Shown here: in pieces, positions 8,382-17,634 of the stretch
Numbering within the stretch: position 1 is the first letter of the stretch
Layout: each line of letters begins with the position of its first letter
Source: an uncultured Acetatifactor sp.
Lineage (GTDB): Bacteria; Bacillota; Clostridia; Lachnospirales; Lachnospiraceae
NCBI GenBank assembly: GCA_910584235.1
Contig: CAJTZD010000012.1
Coordinates: 31,485 to 95,484 of the forward strand
Direction: 5' to 3'
DNA length: 64,000 bases
Position numbers and translations under genes: made by a program
The notes under the pieces: model-generated
The model's input: only the letters and a program-made list of their open reading frames with translations
Databases searched by the model: none
What the model was told of the DNA's origin: nothing

Positions 8382-9773
8382 TTATTCGGCGTTTTCTTCA
8401 AGTTCTGATTCCGTCTCCGGAAGCTTCGTCACCAAAACGCTTTGGATCATTTTGTTCTCCACTTTCAGGATCTTGAAATTAAAGCCGCCGTAGTCCACAT
8501 TGAATTCCTCGTCAGGCTCCGGTATTTTATCCAGGCGGGAAATCAGGAAGCCGTTCAGGGTGTCGAACTCCTCCTCTTCAAAGGAGATGTCAAAGCGCTC
8601 CTCCAGCTCCTCAAGGGGGGTCTTTCCCTCGATTATATATTCGTCTTCTCCTTTTTCCTCAATATGCTCCGTGATCTCGTCGTACTCGTCCAGGATATTG
8701 CCCACGATTTCTTCCAGAATGTCCTCCATGGCCACCAGACCGTCCGTCTGGCCGTATTCATCCACCACAATGACCATCTGCTGCTTTCCGGCCTGCATTT
8801 TCCGGAACAGCTCGTCAATATTCTTGGTCTGGGGCACAAACACCGGCTCCCGCATGAGATTCTGCAGATTCCGCAGTGGCTGAGTCAGATTCCCCGCGCC
8901 GCTGTGGAAGCGCATGGCGTCCTTTAAATGCAGGATTCCTATGATATGGTCAATGTTCTCCTCATAGACCGGGTAACGGCTGTTCTTTCCCTCCATCATG
9001 AATGTGATGGCGTCTTCCAGCAGCGTATCCGCGTCAATGGCCACAATGTTTTTCCTGTGCGTCATGATGTCCTGGGCTTCCTTGTCTCCGAATTCGAAGA
9101 TATTGGAGATCATCTCCGCCTCGCTGGCCTGAATCAGGCCCTGCTCATGGCCCTCATTGACCATATTAATGATTTCCTCCTCCGTGACATCCGCCCCGTC
9201 CGATTTCTCTTTGATGCCGAACAGTCTCAGTATTGCGTTGGTGGTCAGATTGACCAGCCCGGTAAAGGGGGCAAAGAGCTTTGTCAGGAAAAATACGGGC
9301 GTGATGCACAGATAAGCCCATCTCTCCGGAGCCCTGGCTCCCATCTTCTTCGGCAGAAGCACGCCTATTGTAAGGGTTATGTATAAAAGCAGAAATGCGG
9401 AAAGCACTGCCGAAACTGTCAGGATAAGCCCTGAGGGAATCTCCTCCAGTTTCAGGCTGTTTTCCATCAAAAGCTGTATCCCCTTGGAAAGAGCGCTCAA
9501 GAGCAGCCTTAAATGAACCATACCGATCACTATGTTGATCAGCGTCGTAATCAGCTGCACGGTATTGACATACTTCACAGGATTGCCTATGATAGCCTGC
9601 AGTCTGATCGACTTTTTGTCCCGGGAATGCCCTTCTCTGTCTTCCTCGGCCCTCCTTTCGATCTCTTTCTCGTTCAAAGAATTCACCGCGGATCCAAAGC
9701 CGTAAAAGAACATGTCGATCAAAAGCAACGCTACGTAAAAGATAATACTGGCAGTAGGCCCACCATCGTCCAT
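8382..9773 (-). CDS. CNNM/CorC (HlyC) family transporter with CBS pair
   Basis: The 463-residue protein has an N-terminal DUF21 membrane domain of three to four helices (about residues 1-165), a pair of CBS domains (about 195-325; GKNSRYPVYEENIDHIIG and QMVIVVDEYGQTDGLV) and a C-terminal CorC_HlyC domain. The family is linked to Mg2+/Co2+ export or Mg2+ homeostasis, with nucleotides binding at the CBS pair. I chose the ATG at 9773, which has GGAGGAAAGGA upstream; the frame is open 24 codons further. MgtE, another Mg2+ transporter, is elsewhere in this window. Confidence 0.9.
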   Translation of the reverse strand: MDDGGPTASIIFYVALLLIDMFFYGFGSAVNSLNEKEIERRAEEDREGHSRDKKSIRLQAIIGNPVKYVNTVQLITTLINIVIGMVHLRLLLSALSKGIQLLMENSLKLEEIPSGLILTVSAVLSAFLLLYITLTIGVLLPKKMGARAPERWAYLCITPVFFLTKLFAPFTGLVNLTTNAILRLFGIKEKSDGADVTEEEIINMVNEGHEQGLIQASEAEMISNIFEFGDKEAQDIMTHRKNIVAIDADTLLEDAITFMMEGKNSRYPVYEENIDHIIGILHLKDAMRFHSGAGNLTQPLRNLQNLMREPVFVPQTKNIDELFRKMQAGKQQMVIVVDEYGQTDGLVAMEDILEEIVGNILDEYDEITEHIEEKGEDEYIIEGKTPLEELEERFDISFEEEEFDTLNGFLISRLDKIPEPDEEFNVDYGGFNFKILKVENKMIQSVLVTKLPETESELEENAE

Positions 9774-9901
9774 TTTAATCCTTTCCTCCATACTCGTTTT
9801 GTAACATATACTGCACACCAGTATAGCTGCTGTATAATATACCATTTATCCATCGGTTAGTCAAGAACATCACTGCTTCTTCGGGCTGTTCTTCAGGGCT
9901 G

Positions 9902-10243
9902 TTATGTATCCAGCTCCAGGCTGACCATCAGGGCCCTGTCCACTCTCCTCATGATATCTCCGTCCAAATGGCATACCTTATCCTTCAACCGCTTCTTGTC
10001 AATGGTGCGAAGCTGCTCCAGCAGGACCACGGAATCTTTATCCATGTCATACAGCGCGGCGTTCAGCTCGATATGCGTAGGCAGCTTCGCCTTATTCATC
10101 TTAGAGGTGATTGCGGCGCAGATGACCGTAGGACTGTGCTTATTGCCCACGTCATTCTGAACGATCAGGACAGGCCTGATGCCTCCCTGCTCTGAGCCGA
10201 TCACCGGCCTCAGATCCGCATAATATACATCTCCTCTTCTCAT
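9902..10243 (-). CDS. MazF/PemK-type endoribonuclease toxin (EndoA-like), no visible antitoxin
   Basis: The 113-residue product has the EndoA/MazF pattern: RRGDVYYADLRPVIGSEQGG at the start, RPVLIVQND with the conserved Arg, a TSK motif near residue 48 and LLEQLRTIDKKRL near 75-87. Such proteins cut mRNA at short sequences and are neutralised by a MazE/EndoAI partner usually encoded just upstream. The 177-nt gap to nnr holds no antitoxin-sized ORF, so the toxin appears orphan here, or its antitoxin is elsewhere. GGAGGAAG precedes the ATG, and a CTGCCG/CGGCAG hairpin lies just upstream of it. Confidence 0.9.
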   Translation of the reverse strand: MRRGDVYYADLRPVIGSEQGGIRPVLIVQNDVGNKHSPTVICAAITSKMNKAKLPTHIELNAALYDMDKDSVVLLEQLRTIDKKRLKDKVCHLDGDIMRRVDRALMVSLELDT

Positions 10244-10259
10244 TCTTCCTCCAAATCCA

Positions 10260-10354
10260 CCCCTGCCGTTTTGAAAGCGGCAGAAATCAGTGCTTTTATT
10301 TGTAGGATAGTATTACCATATTCTGGCGGACTATTCAGATGCCCCTGCCGTTTT
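10260..10354. repeat. Two 13-nt direct repeats in the mazF leader
   Basis: The sequence CCCCTGCCGTTTT occurs at 10260-10272 and again at 10342-10354. The mazF-proximal copy is also one arm of the CTGCCG/CGGCAG hairpin beside the mazF ribosome binding site. The pair could be a binding site for a regulator of the toxin gene. Confidence 0.5.
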
Positions 10355-10420
10355 TACGCAAAATCTCCCCTCTTTATCATATGGAGAAATTCCCGGAAAG
10401 TTTCCTGTCGGTGATCATTT

Positions 10421-11920
10421 TCAGGAAAGCCCCTGAAGCACCCGGCCCAGCGTCTCTGCCATATCGCCCGCCATACAGGCATAGGCCCCTCTTGCCGCGC
10501 TCACCTCGTCTCCCGCCCTCCCATGGACATATGCCCCCACGGCGGCTGCCCCGAAGCCATCCATTCCCTGGGCCAGGAGAGCCGCTATGATTCCGGTCAG
10601 CACATCCCCGCTTCCCGCTGTGCCCATGCCGTTGTTTCCGGTCAGATTCACGCAGACGTCATGATTTTCCGCACAGATAAAAGTCCTTGCATCCTTTGCC
10701 GCCACCACGGCATGCAGCCTTGCAGAGAGCGCGCCGCCTGCAGACCACAGTTTTTCCTTGCAGTCTGCCATGGAACACCCAAGAAGTCTTGACAGCTCTC
10801 CCACATGGGGAGTCAGCAGAATAACGCGCCCCGCCCTGCCCTGCTCTGATAGGAGTCCGCATAGCTTTGGCTGCTCCGAGAGGAGATTCAGCCCGTCCGC
10901 GTCCACCAGCAGAGGCTTCGCGCTGCCCTCTGTCACCTGCTCCAGGCAGGCAAGCGCCTCTTTGCTCTTACCCAGTCCCGGACCCACGGCGATTACATCC
11001 GCCCATTCCATGCCTGCCTCCAGATCCTCATAAGTCCCCAAAAGCGCCTCCGGCACAGCTTGCTGCAATATCACCCTGTTCTCCGGCGGTGTGATCACTT
11101 TCACCATCCCCGCGCCCGTCCGGTAGCAGGCCTTTGCCGCCAGCACCGCGGCCCCTGCCATATTCACGCTTCCCGCAGCCAGCAGCACTTTTCCGAATGT
11201 GCCTTTATTCCCTCCCCTGTCGCGCCCGGGCAGAAGCGCCGCGGCGCTTTCGTCATAGGCATACATCAAAGGCTTTCTGCCAAAAAAACTCCTGTGGGAA
11301 ATACCTATATCCGCAATTCTTACCTCCCCGGCATACTCCTGCCCAGGATACAGCACAAGCCCCCGCTTGCAGAAGCCGAATGTAACCGTGGCATCCGCTT
11401 TCACGGCTTTTCCCAGCGCTTTCCCCGTATCCGTGTCTATGCCGCTGGGCATGTCAACGGAAAGCCGCCAACCCCCAAGGCCCTGAAAGGTTTCCACGGC
11501 TTCCCCGTACATACCCTCCACGGCTCTTGTCAGTCCCACACCGAACAGAGCGTCCACCAGCGCTCCGTATTCCCGCCTCCCGGGTCTGTCCGTGCATTTC
11601 ACCGGATAATTTTTCAGGATCTCCATCTGCCGCTTCCATTGCCCGGAGGCCCTCCCCGGATCTCCCACCGTCCAGACCTCCACCTGATAGTCCCTCTCGC
11701 TCAGAAGCCTGGCCACTGCCAGCCCGTCTCCCCCGTTATTGCCCGTTCCGGCCATGACCAGCACATGCCGCGACGCGCCGGAGCTTTCAAAATATTCCTC
11801 TATTCTGTCCGCTGCCGCCAGAGCCGCACGCTCCATAAGAACGCAGGCGGGTATCCCGATCTTTTCGATTGTGTTGCTGTCATATTCTCTCATTTCTTCG
11901 GCAGACACCAGATATCTCAC
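10421..11920 (-). CDS. nnr: Bifunctional NAD(P)H-hydrate repair enzyme Nnr
   Basis: The 499-residue protein repairs hydrated NADH and NADPH. The N-terminal epimerase domain (YjeF_N, about residues 1-215) shows MAGTGNNGGDGLAVARLL and VDMPSGIDTDTG. The C-terminal ADP-dependent dehydratase domain (about 225-495, ribokinase fold) shows GTFGKVLLAAGS, VGPGLGK and the catalytic-site motif NGMGTAGSGDVLTG. Length and domain order are standard for the fused form. It lies between the coiled-coil gene and mazF. The link to mazF is by position only. Confidence 0.95.
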   Translation of the reverse strand: MRYLVSAEEMREYDSNTIEKIGIPACVLMERAALAAADRIEEYFESSGASRHVLVMAGTGNNGGDGLAVARLLSERDYQVEVWTVGDPGRASGQWKRQMEILKNYPVKCTDRPGRREYGALVDALFGVGLTRAVEGMYGEAVETFQGLGGWRLSVDMPSGIDTDTGKALGKAVKADATVTFGFCKRGLVLYPGQEYAGEVRIADIGISHRSFFGRKPLMYAYDESAAALLPGRDRGGNKGTFGKVLLAAGSVNMAGAAVLAAKACYRTGAGMVKVITPPENRVILQQAVPEALLGTYEDLEAGMEWADVIAVGPGLGKSKEALACLEQVTEGSAKPLLVDADGLNLLSEQPKLCGLLSEQGRAGRVILLTPHVGELSRLLGCSMADCKEKLWSAGGALSARLHAVVAAKDARTFICAENHDVCVNLTGNNGMGTAGSGDVLTGIIAALLAQGMDGFGAAAVGAYVHGRAGDEVSAARGAYACMAGDMAETLGRVLQGLS

Positions 11921-11986
11921 TTACTTTCCCTCCTTATACGAAAAACAGACTGCTGCTCCCATGTCCCGCAGTCAGTCTGTCCTGAT

Positions 11987-12616
11987 TCACACATCCTGCC
12001 TTTCCTGGTCATGATGCATGTCAAAAATATCCACTACCTCAGCCCCGAACACATCATGCATATAATTGTAAATCGCATGACTGTGCTGCTCCATCTCCTG
12101 CTTCCTGACCAGGCGCTTTTTCAGCTCCACGCGGATCTGCGCCACCCAGTCTTCGATCTCCTGAATGCTTTCATTGTTGGCAGCCATCATATCATAGCAC
12201 CAGTCCATGGTGGCAAGCATCAGGTTAAAATTCACCTGCTCTATCTGTGCCGGTATCTCCAGAAGCTCGTCCTGAAGCCCCTCCAGCTTTTCATTGCACT
12301 CTTCCACAAGGCGCTTATTCTGCTCTGACTTTTGAGCGCTCTCGCTGTCTTCCTCCGTCTCTCCGTCTCCCATCATGGAGACGATCTCCTGCATCAGGCG
12401 CTTTTTCAGCCGCTTGATTTCTTTCACCTCATTGTTCAGCTTACCCTGCTGCCTAAGAAGAGCATTCAGCTCCCCCTCCAGTCCGGCAACGCCCTCTCTG
12501 GCCTCTTCGTTCAGCAGCTGATACCATTTATTGTCCAGAGTCAGAATCGGTATCCTCTTTCCCTTTAACGCCTGCTCAAAAATCTCCCGTCTGCTTCCAT
12601 CCGCCTCATGCTTCAT
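11987..12616 (-). CDS. Conserved coiled-coil protein of unknown function
   Basis: The 209-residue acidic protein is nearly all charged helix. Heptad-like stretches run over about residues 45-75 and 95-130, and a conserved-looking C-terminal part has MDWCYDMMAANNE and HSHAIYNYMHDVFG. There is no signal peptide, membrane segment or catalytic motif. The TLDNKWYQLL segment near residue 26 suggests a compact N-terminal domain. It lies 24 nt downstream of rex and is probably co-transcribed with it. I do not recognise a named family. Confidence 0.7.
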   Translation of the reverse strand: MKHEADGSRREIFEQALKGKRIPILTLDNKWYQLLNEEAREGVAGLEGELNALLRQQGKLNNEVKEIKRLKKRLMQEIVSMMGDGETEEDSESAQKSEQNKRLVEECNEKLEGLQDELLEIPAQIEQVNFNLMLATMDWCYDMMAANNESIQEIEDWVAQIRVELKKRLVRKQEMEQHSHAIYNYMHDVFGAEVVDIFDMHHDQERQDV

Positions 12617-12640
12617 AGCTCCCTATGTACCTCCCAGACT

Positions 12641-13282
12641 TCATTCCTTTTCCTGCTGATACCTGCTGATATTATAGGATAATTTCATAAGGCTGTCAGA
12701 CAGGTGGACATTCTCCACCTGAATCCGCTCCGGCAGATTCAGATCCACATGGGCAAAATTCCAGATGGCGCGGATATCCGTCCCTGCCAGCCTCTCTGCC
12801 ACAGACACTGCGCTGGTCTTGGGAATCGTCAGAACCGCGATATCAATGTCGTTCTCCGAAATGAACCGCTCCAGTTCCTCCATGGGCATGACTCTCACGC
12901 CCCGGACACTGTTTCCCACTAGATCCGGATTCTGATCGAACATGCCGCGGAAGATAAATCCCCGCTTTTCGAAATTGATATAATTGCCCAGCGCGCGCCC
13001 CAGGTTCCCTGCGCCTATTATAATGAATTTATACTGTCTGTCCAATCCCAGGATTTTGCCGATGGCATCATAGAGATACCCTACATTGTAGCCATAGCCC
13101 TGCTGGCCGAAGCCCCCGAAATTATTGAAATCCTGCCGGATCTGGGAGGCCGTCACTTTCATCAGCGCGCTCAGATCCTGAGATGATATCCTCTCCACAC
13201 CCTCATCTTTAAGCTCTCCCAGATACCGCAGATACCTGGGCAGACGGCCGATGACGGCCTGGGAAATTTCCTTTTCTTCCAA
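12641..13282 (-). CDS. rex: Redox-sensing transcriptional repressor Rex
   Basis: The 213-residue protein has an N-terminal winged-helix domain (about residues 1-80; RLPRYLRYLGELKDEGVERI, then SQIRQDFNNFGGFGQQGYGY) and a Rossmann NAD(H)-binding domain with IIIGAGNLGRALGNY near residues 88-102. Rex represses fermentation and NADH-reoxidising genes when NADH is low and leaves DNA when NADH rises. Length and motifs are complete. No clear Rex operator (TTGTTAA-N4-TTAACAA) was found in this window, so its targets are elsewhere. Confidence 0.97.
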   Translation of the reverse strand: MEEKEISQAVIGRLPRYLRYLGELKDEGVERISSQDLSALMKVTASQIRQDFNNFGGFGQQGYGYNVGYLYDAIGKILGLDRQYKFIIIGAGNLGRALGNYINFEKRGFIFRGMFDQNPDLVGNSVRGVRVMPMEELERFISENDIDIAVLTIPKTSAVSVAERLAGTDIRAIWNFAHVDLNLPERIQVENVHLSDSLMKLSYNISRYQQEKE

Positions 13283-13323
13283 AGTCCCTTACCTCCAGCC
13301 CTGCAAATCAGCGTCTGATACTT

Positions 13324-14643
13324 CTATTCTGCCATATCTGCATACTTGATACGATAGATCCGCCTTAAGGAGTCATTGATTCTCTCCTCGTCAATATTGC
13401 CGTTCCGAACGGCTTCCAGGACTCCCGTATACGCTTTTTCGTAATCCTCCGGCATGAGAAGCATATCGCACCCTGCCAGAACCGCCATGATGGAAGCCTC
13501 GTCCGCAGCGTAGTACTCCGTGATAGCCGACATATTCATGGCATCCGTGATGATGACTCCCTCAAAGCCCATCTGCTCCCGCAGAATATTTGTCACCAGC
13601 ACTCTGGAAAAAATACCGGGATCATTATTGCCTGTCAGCGCAGGCGCCGCCATATGGCTGACCATCACCATGTCCGCGCCCCCGTCAATTCCGGCCTGAA
13701 ACACTGCCAGCTCCTCTGCCCAGAACTGCGCTTCCGTCCGGTCCGAGGACGCCCTGCCGTCATGGGTATCCTGGGTGGTGCTGCCGATACCGGGGAAATG
13801 CTTCAGACAGGCGGACACTCTCTGCTCCTGGAGTCCCCGCACCATGGAGGTGACAAAGCCGGATACCTCAGATGCGTCGGTTCCGTAGGATCTCCCCTGC
13901 ATGACGCTGCCCTCCACGTTGGCCAGATCCGCCACCGGCGCAAAATCCACATTAAATCCCAGGCCATGGAGAGCGGTACCTATGGTCACTCCTGCCTGAT
14001 AAGCATTCTCGGGATTACCCGTGGCCGCGATGGTCTCCGCGCTGTCTACCCGGGGTCCGATGGAGGAGCCCACCCTGGCCACGCTTCCGCCCTCTTCATC
14101 CACAGCGATGAAAAGGGGATACTTCGCGTACAGTGCCGTATTCCCAAGCATTTCTTTCAGTTGCTCTTCCGACTGTATATTCTTGGCAAAATAGACAAGG
14201 CCGCCCACGGGATTTTCCTCCAGGGCCTGCTTTGTGCCGTCGCCGGCCTGTATGCATGTGCCCACGCCGGTAATCGCTTCCGGGGTCACCACGAACAGCC
14301 CCGCCACCTTATCCTCCAGAGGCATCGCCGCGATCCTCTCGTCCACATAGGCGTCCAGCCTCTCCTCCCGGGTAGGCTCCGGCGCCTCCGGCGTAGGATC
14401 AGGAGTTGGCTCTACGGAAGGTATGCTTTCCTCCGTGGCCAGCATCTCCTCAATCAACTCCTGATTGTCCTGTTCTTTTTCGTCAGCAGCCTTTCTGTTC
14501 TTCATCAGCGCGAATACGCCGAATCCCATTCCGGTTCCCATCGCCAGAATCAGAATCAGGAACACGGCATACACCATGATCTGGTTTCTGCGCCTCCTCT
14601 TTTTTCTTGCTTCCCGTCTCGCCTGCTGCTCTCTGTTATCCAT
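13324..14643 (-). CDS. Membrane-anchored glycoside hydrolase family 3, beta-N-acetylhexosaminidase-like
   Basis: The 439-residue protein has a basic N-terminus and one membrane anchor (about residues 20-45), then an acidic Pro/Thr linker (EPTPDPTPEAPEPT) and an extracellular GH3 catalytic domain. LKHFPGIGSTTQDTHDG corresponds to the NagZ-type motif with the catalytic Asp-His pair; the usual GHG is GIG here. IITDAMNMSAI contains the nucleophile aspartate. It probably removes N-acetylglucosamine from peptidoglycan or glycans at the outer face. It is preceded by a 290-nt leader with a consensus promoter and followed closely by rex. Confidence 0.88.
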   Translation of the reverse strand: MDNREQQARREARKKRRRRNQIMVYAVFLILILAMGTGMGFGVFALMKNRKAADEKEQDNQELIEEMLATEESIPSVEPTPDPTPEAPEPTREERLDAYVDERIAAMPLEDKVAGLFVVTPEAITGVGTCIQAGDGTKQALEENPVGGLVYFAKNIQSEEQLKEMLGNTALYAKYPLFIAVDEEGGSVARVGSSIGPRVDSAETIAATGNPENAYQAGVTIGTALHGLGFNVDFAPVADLANVEGSVMQGRSYGTDASEVSGFVTSMVRGLQEQRVSACLKHFPGIGSTTQDTHDGRASSDRTEAQFWAEELAVFQAGIDGGADMVMVSHMAAPALTGNNDPGIFSRVLVTNILREQMGFEGVIITDAMNMSAITEYYAADEASIMAVLAGCDMLLMPEDYEKAYTGVLEAVRNGNIDEERINDSLRRIYRIKYADMAE

Positions 14644-15006
14644 TTATATTCCTTTGCAGTTTGTCTTTTCACAAATCCCGTATTTTCCGGTGTTCCGAAA
14701 TTATTTTTGCAGTCGCCAACATTTGCCCGTCATCCGACTCATGGGCGGAAAGCATTGTGAACCGACAGCGGATTCGGCCGCTGGTATGTATGGTCATACA
14801 TTAGGAAAGGAAATGAACTTACGTCCATTTCCTTCGCTTTCTCCCACTTCATCCTCTGTATTTCGTTTCTTTTGCACATAAAAAACTTCTGCAGCTTGAT
14901 TCTTCTGTATCTCAATGGAAGGATGACTCTTTTATTATATTGTCTGGGCCGCCATCTGTCAACACATTGTGCCAATTTTCCAAATTTTTCTGCTAAACTT
15001 ACAAAA
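14644..15006 (-). other. Structured 5' leader of the GH3 gene, no gene called
   Basis: From the promoter at 14934-14962, the transcript would carry a leader of about 285 nt. On the minus strand it contains an AAGGAAATG/CATTTCCTT hairpin (9 bp, loop of 10) and a TGTATG/CATACA hairpin downstream. A 46-codon ATG frame lies inside (from the ATG near 14877 to 14739) but has no good ribosome binding site. No known riboswitch was recognised. Confidence 0.4.
14934..14962 (-). promoter_or_regulatory. Consensus SigA promoter upstream of the GH3 gene
   Basis: A perfect TTGACA and a perfect TATAAT are separated by 17 nt on the minus strand. Confidence 0.8.
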
Positions 15007-16326
15007 TTATAAATTCGTCAGCACAAAAATATCATAGATTGCCTTAATAGCCGTCTCGAAGTCATCATTGGTGACGCCGATGATGATATTCAGCTCGGAG
15101 GAGCCCTGATCGATCATCTTGACATTTACATTTGCATGGGAAAGCGCGGAGAAAATCCTGCCCGCCGTACCTCTCGTGGCCCGCATTCCCCGGCCCACCA
15201 CCGCGATCAGCGCAAGATCCGACTCTATCTCGATGGAATCCGGCTTCGCTAGGCGGTAAAGGCTGGCCACTACTTTTTGCTCCTTGTGCATAAATTCGTC
15301 CTGATGCACGAAGACGGTCATTGTATCAATTCCCGAGGGCACATGCTCGAACGAAATGGCGCTCTCCTCAAATGCCTGCAGAACCTTTCTGCCAAAGCCC
15401 ACCTCAGAGTTCATCTTGTCTTTCTCGATATTGATACAGCAGAAACCTTTCTTACCGGCAATGCCCGTGATGACATACTTTGATTTCTGGCAGGTGCTCC
15501 CTACAATCCATGTGCCGCTGTCCTCAGGGGAATTGGTGTTGCGGATATTGATGGGGATGTTCTCCTGACGCACGGGAAAGATAGACTCCTCATGCAGGAC
15601 GCCGGCCCCCATATAGGAAAGCTCTCTCAGCTCCCTGTATGTAATCACGTCAATTCCCTTGGGATTGTCTATGATTCCGGGATCCGCTACAAGAAAACCC
15701 GATACGTCTGTCCAGTTCTCATATACATCCGCCTGGACTGCCTTTGCCACGATGGAGCCCGTGATATCCGACCCGCCTCTGGAGAATGTTCTGATCTCCC
15801 CGCCGGGCCTTGCCCCATAGAAACCGGGAATCACCGCGTATTGGCTGCGCGCAAGCCTCTCCCCCAGAACCCTGTTGGTCTTCTCGGCGTCAAAGACGCC
15901 TTCCTCGTCAAAGCAGATGACCTCTGCGGCATCCACAAATTCATACTCCAGGTACGCCGCCATGATAATGCCGTTTAAATACTCGCCCCGGGACGCCGCA
16001 TAGTCCCGGCCAATCCCCGCCTCAAAATTCTTCTCTATGGTCTCGAACTCTCCGTCCAGACTAAGCTCCAGCCCCAGACCGTCTATGATCTCCTGATATC
16101 TGGCCTTTATGGCCGACAATTCCTCTCTGAAATTTCTGCCCGCCTCCGCGCTGTCATAGCAGGCATACAGCATATCCGTCACCTTGCTGTCTTTCCTGAA
16201 ACGCTTTCCCGGCGCAGAGGGCACCACATATCTCCTGTCCGCATCGCCGCGGATAATGTCCCCTACTTTCCGAAACTGCTCCGCGCTTGCCAGAGAGCTT
16301 CCGCCAAATTTCACTACCTTAGACAT
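15007..16326 (-). CDS. lysC: Aspartate kinase
   Basis: This enzyme phosphorylates L-aspartate, the entry step to lysine, threonine and methionine. The 439-residue protein begins with VVKFGGSSLAS and has SRGGSDITGSIVAKA near residues 188-202 in the kinase domain. Two C-terminal ACT domains (from about residue 300) give feedback control; LIAVVGRGMRATRGTAGRIF matches the second. Length fits the single-function class. It lies 47 nt after homoserine dehydrogenase, so the operon directs carbon toward homoserine and threonine. Which end product inhibits it cannot be read from sequence. Confidence 0.95.
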   Translation of the reverse strand: MSKVVKFGGSSLASAEQFRKVGDIIRGDADRRYVVPSAPGKRFRKDSKVTDMLYACYDSAEAGRNFREELSAIKARYQEIIDGLGLELSLDGEFETIEKNFEAGIGRDYAASRGEYLNGIIMAAYLEYEFVDAAEVICFDEEGVFDAEKTNRVLGERLARSQYAVIPGFYGARPGGEIRTFSRGGSDITGSIVAKAVQADVYENWTDVSGFLVADPGIIDNPKGIDVITYRELRELSYMGAGVLHEESIFPVRQENIPINIRNTNSPEDSGTWIVGSTCQKSKYVITGIAGKKGFCCINIEKDKMNSEVGFGRKVLQAFEESAISFEHVPSGIDTMTVFVHQDEFMHKEQKVVASLYRLAKPDSIEIESDLALIAVVGRGMRATRGTAGRIFSALSHANVNVKMIDQGSSELNIIIGVTNDDFETAIKAIYDIFVLTNL

Positions 16327-16373
16327 TTTCTCTACTCCTCACTGTCTGTATTCCCATTCGGAAGATAAATCCC

Positions 16374-17582
16374 CTACACCAGACGTATCCGGTTCAAAAC
16401 CACATCTCCAAGCCCTGCGCATATGGCCCGGAATTCTTTCTCTTTCATTGCCGGAGTAAAGAAGCCCTCGTCCTCTTCCCTCTCTGCCGTCACAGGGACG
16501 CTTCCGGCAAAAGCTTTCCGCACTGTGTCGGCCGATCCTGCCTTTACTCTCAGGAAAAAGCGGCTCTCCGTCTGCGCCGTATCGGTAAGCTTTGCTTCCT
16601 CGTCGGACCATGCCCGCATGACAGTCCTGCCCGGATGCATGGCGCAGTCCATGACATCCGCCGCCACCGCGCTGGCCGTAGGGAGCTTGCCCGCACCCTT
16701 TCCGCCGAACATGGCTTCTCCCAGCATAGTGCATGTGATCTGCACGCCGTTAAACACATCGTCCACTCTTCCCAGAGAATGCTCCGTGGGAAGCATGTAC
16801 GGCGCAACCATCACCCACGCGCTGCCGTCCTCCAAAACTCTGCAGCGGGCAAGAAGCTTTATGGTCATGCCTGCCGCCCTGGCATAGGCAAAATCGGCGG
16901 TGGTGATCTTGGTGATCCCCTCCGTGGCCACTTTGTCCGGATCCACGCTCTTCCCTGTCAGCATATCCGCCAGAATGGCAATCTTGCGGCCCGTGTCAAG
17001 TCCTTCCACATCAGCCTCGGGATTGCGCTCCGCATAGCCCAGTTCCTGAGCCTGTTTTAAGGCATCTCCGTAGTCTGCCCCCTCCTGTTCCATCTTGGTC
17101 AGGATGTAATTGGTGGTGCCGTTTAAAATCCCCGTCACCGCCTCCACCCTGTCCGCTACCAGCGCGCTGTTGATGCTGCGGATAATGGGGATCCCCCCCG
17201 CCACGCTGGCCTCAAACATATAGTTACAGCGCATTCTTCCCGCAATGGCCAGAAGCTCTGCCCCATGCTTCGCCACCAGCTCCTTATTGGAAGTGCATAC
17301 GCTCTTTCCCGCTTCCAGCGCCTGCTTTGTGAACCGGTATGCCGCGCCCACGCCTCCCATGACTTCGCAAAGGATGCTGATCTCAGGATCGGTTAAAATC
17401 ATGCCGAAATCATGTACCACCTTATCCTCGTACGGATCTCCCGGGAAATCCCTCAAATCCAGTATATACTTGATTACGATTTCCTCTCCGGCCCGTTCCT
17501 TAAGCAAGGTGTTATTCCGCTCAATGAGTTCCACAACGCCGCTGCCTACGGTCCCGTATCCCAGCACTGCTATTTTTATCAT
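16374..17582 (-). CDS. hom: Homoserine dehydrogenase
   Basis: The 402-residue enzyme reduces aspartate semialdehyde to homoserine. The Rossmann NAD(P)-binding start is IAVLGYGTVGSGVVELI. Substrate-binding and catalytic parts include GILNGTTNYILTKME near residue 150 and EADVEGLDTGRKIAILADML near 190-210. A C-terminal ACT-like domain (about 345-402; SRFFLRVKAGSADTVRKAF) suggests threonine feedback. It sits between glyA and aspartate kinase on one strand, with only 52 nt to glyA and no T-box or other leader in that gap. Confidence 0.97.
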   Translation of the reverse strand: MIKIAVLGYGTVGSGVVELIERNNTLLKERAGEEIVIKYILDLRDFPGDPYEDKVVHDFGMILTDPEISILCEVMGGVGAAYRFTKQALEAGKSVCTSNKELVAKHGAELLAIAGRMRCNYMFEASVAGGIPIIRSINSALVADRVEAVTGILNGTTNYILTKMEQEGADYGDALKQAQELGYAERNPEADVEGLDTGRKIAILADMLTGKSVDPDKVATEGITKITTADFAYARAAGMTIKLLARCRVLEDGSAWVMVAPYMLPTEHSLGRVDDVFNGVQITCTMLGEAMFGGKGAGKLPTASAVAADVMDCAMHPGRTVMRAWSDEEAKLTDTAQTESRFFLRVKAGSADTVRKAFAGSVPVTAEREEDEGFFTPAMKEKEFRAICAGLGDVVLNRIRLV

Positions 17583-17634
17583 CGTTCTTCTCCTTTTTGG
17601 CCTTTCCTCAGATGCAGTTCCTTTGTTCGAAGCC

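Noticed and set aside
10244..10420. A MazE-type antitoxin gene upstream of mazF
   Set aside because: Only short frames without ribosome binding sites are present on the coding strand.
14739..14975. A 78-codon minus-strand frame in the GH3 leader as a gene
   Set aside because: Its start lies in the promoter, and the internal ATG has no good ribosome binding site. It is described as leader instead.
17583..17634. T-box or other leader ahead of hom
   Set aside because: The gap is only 52 nt and has no stem or terminator pattern.
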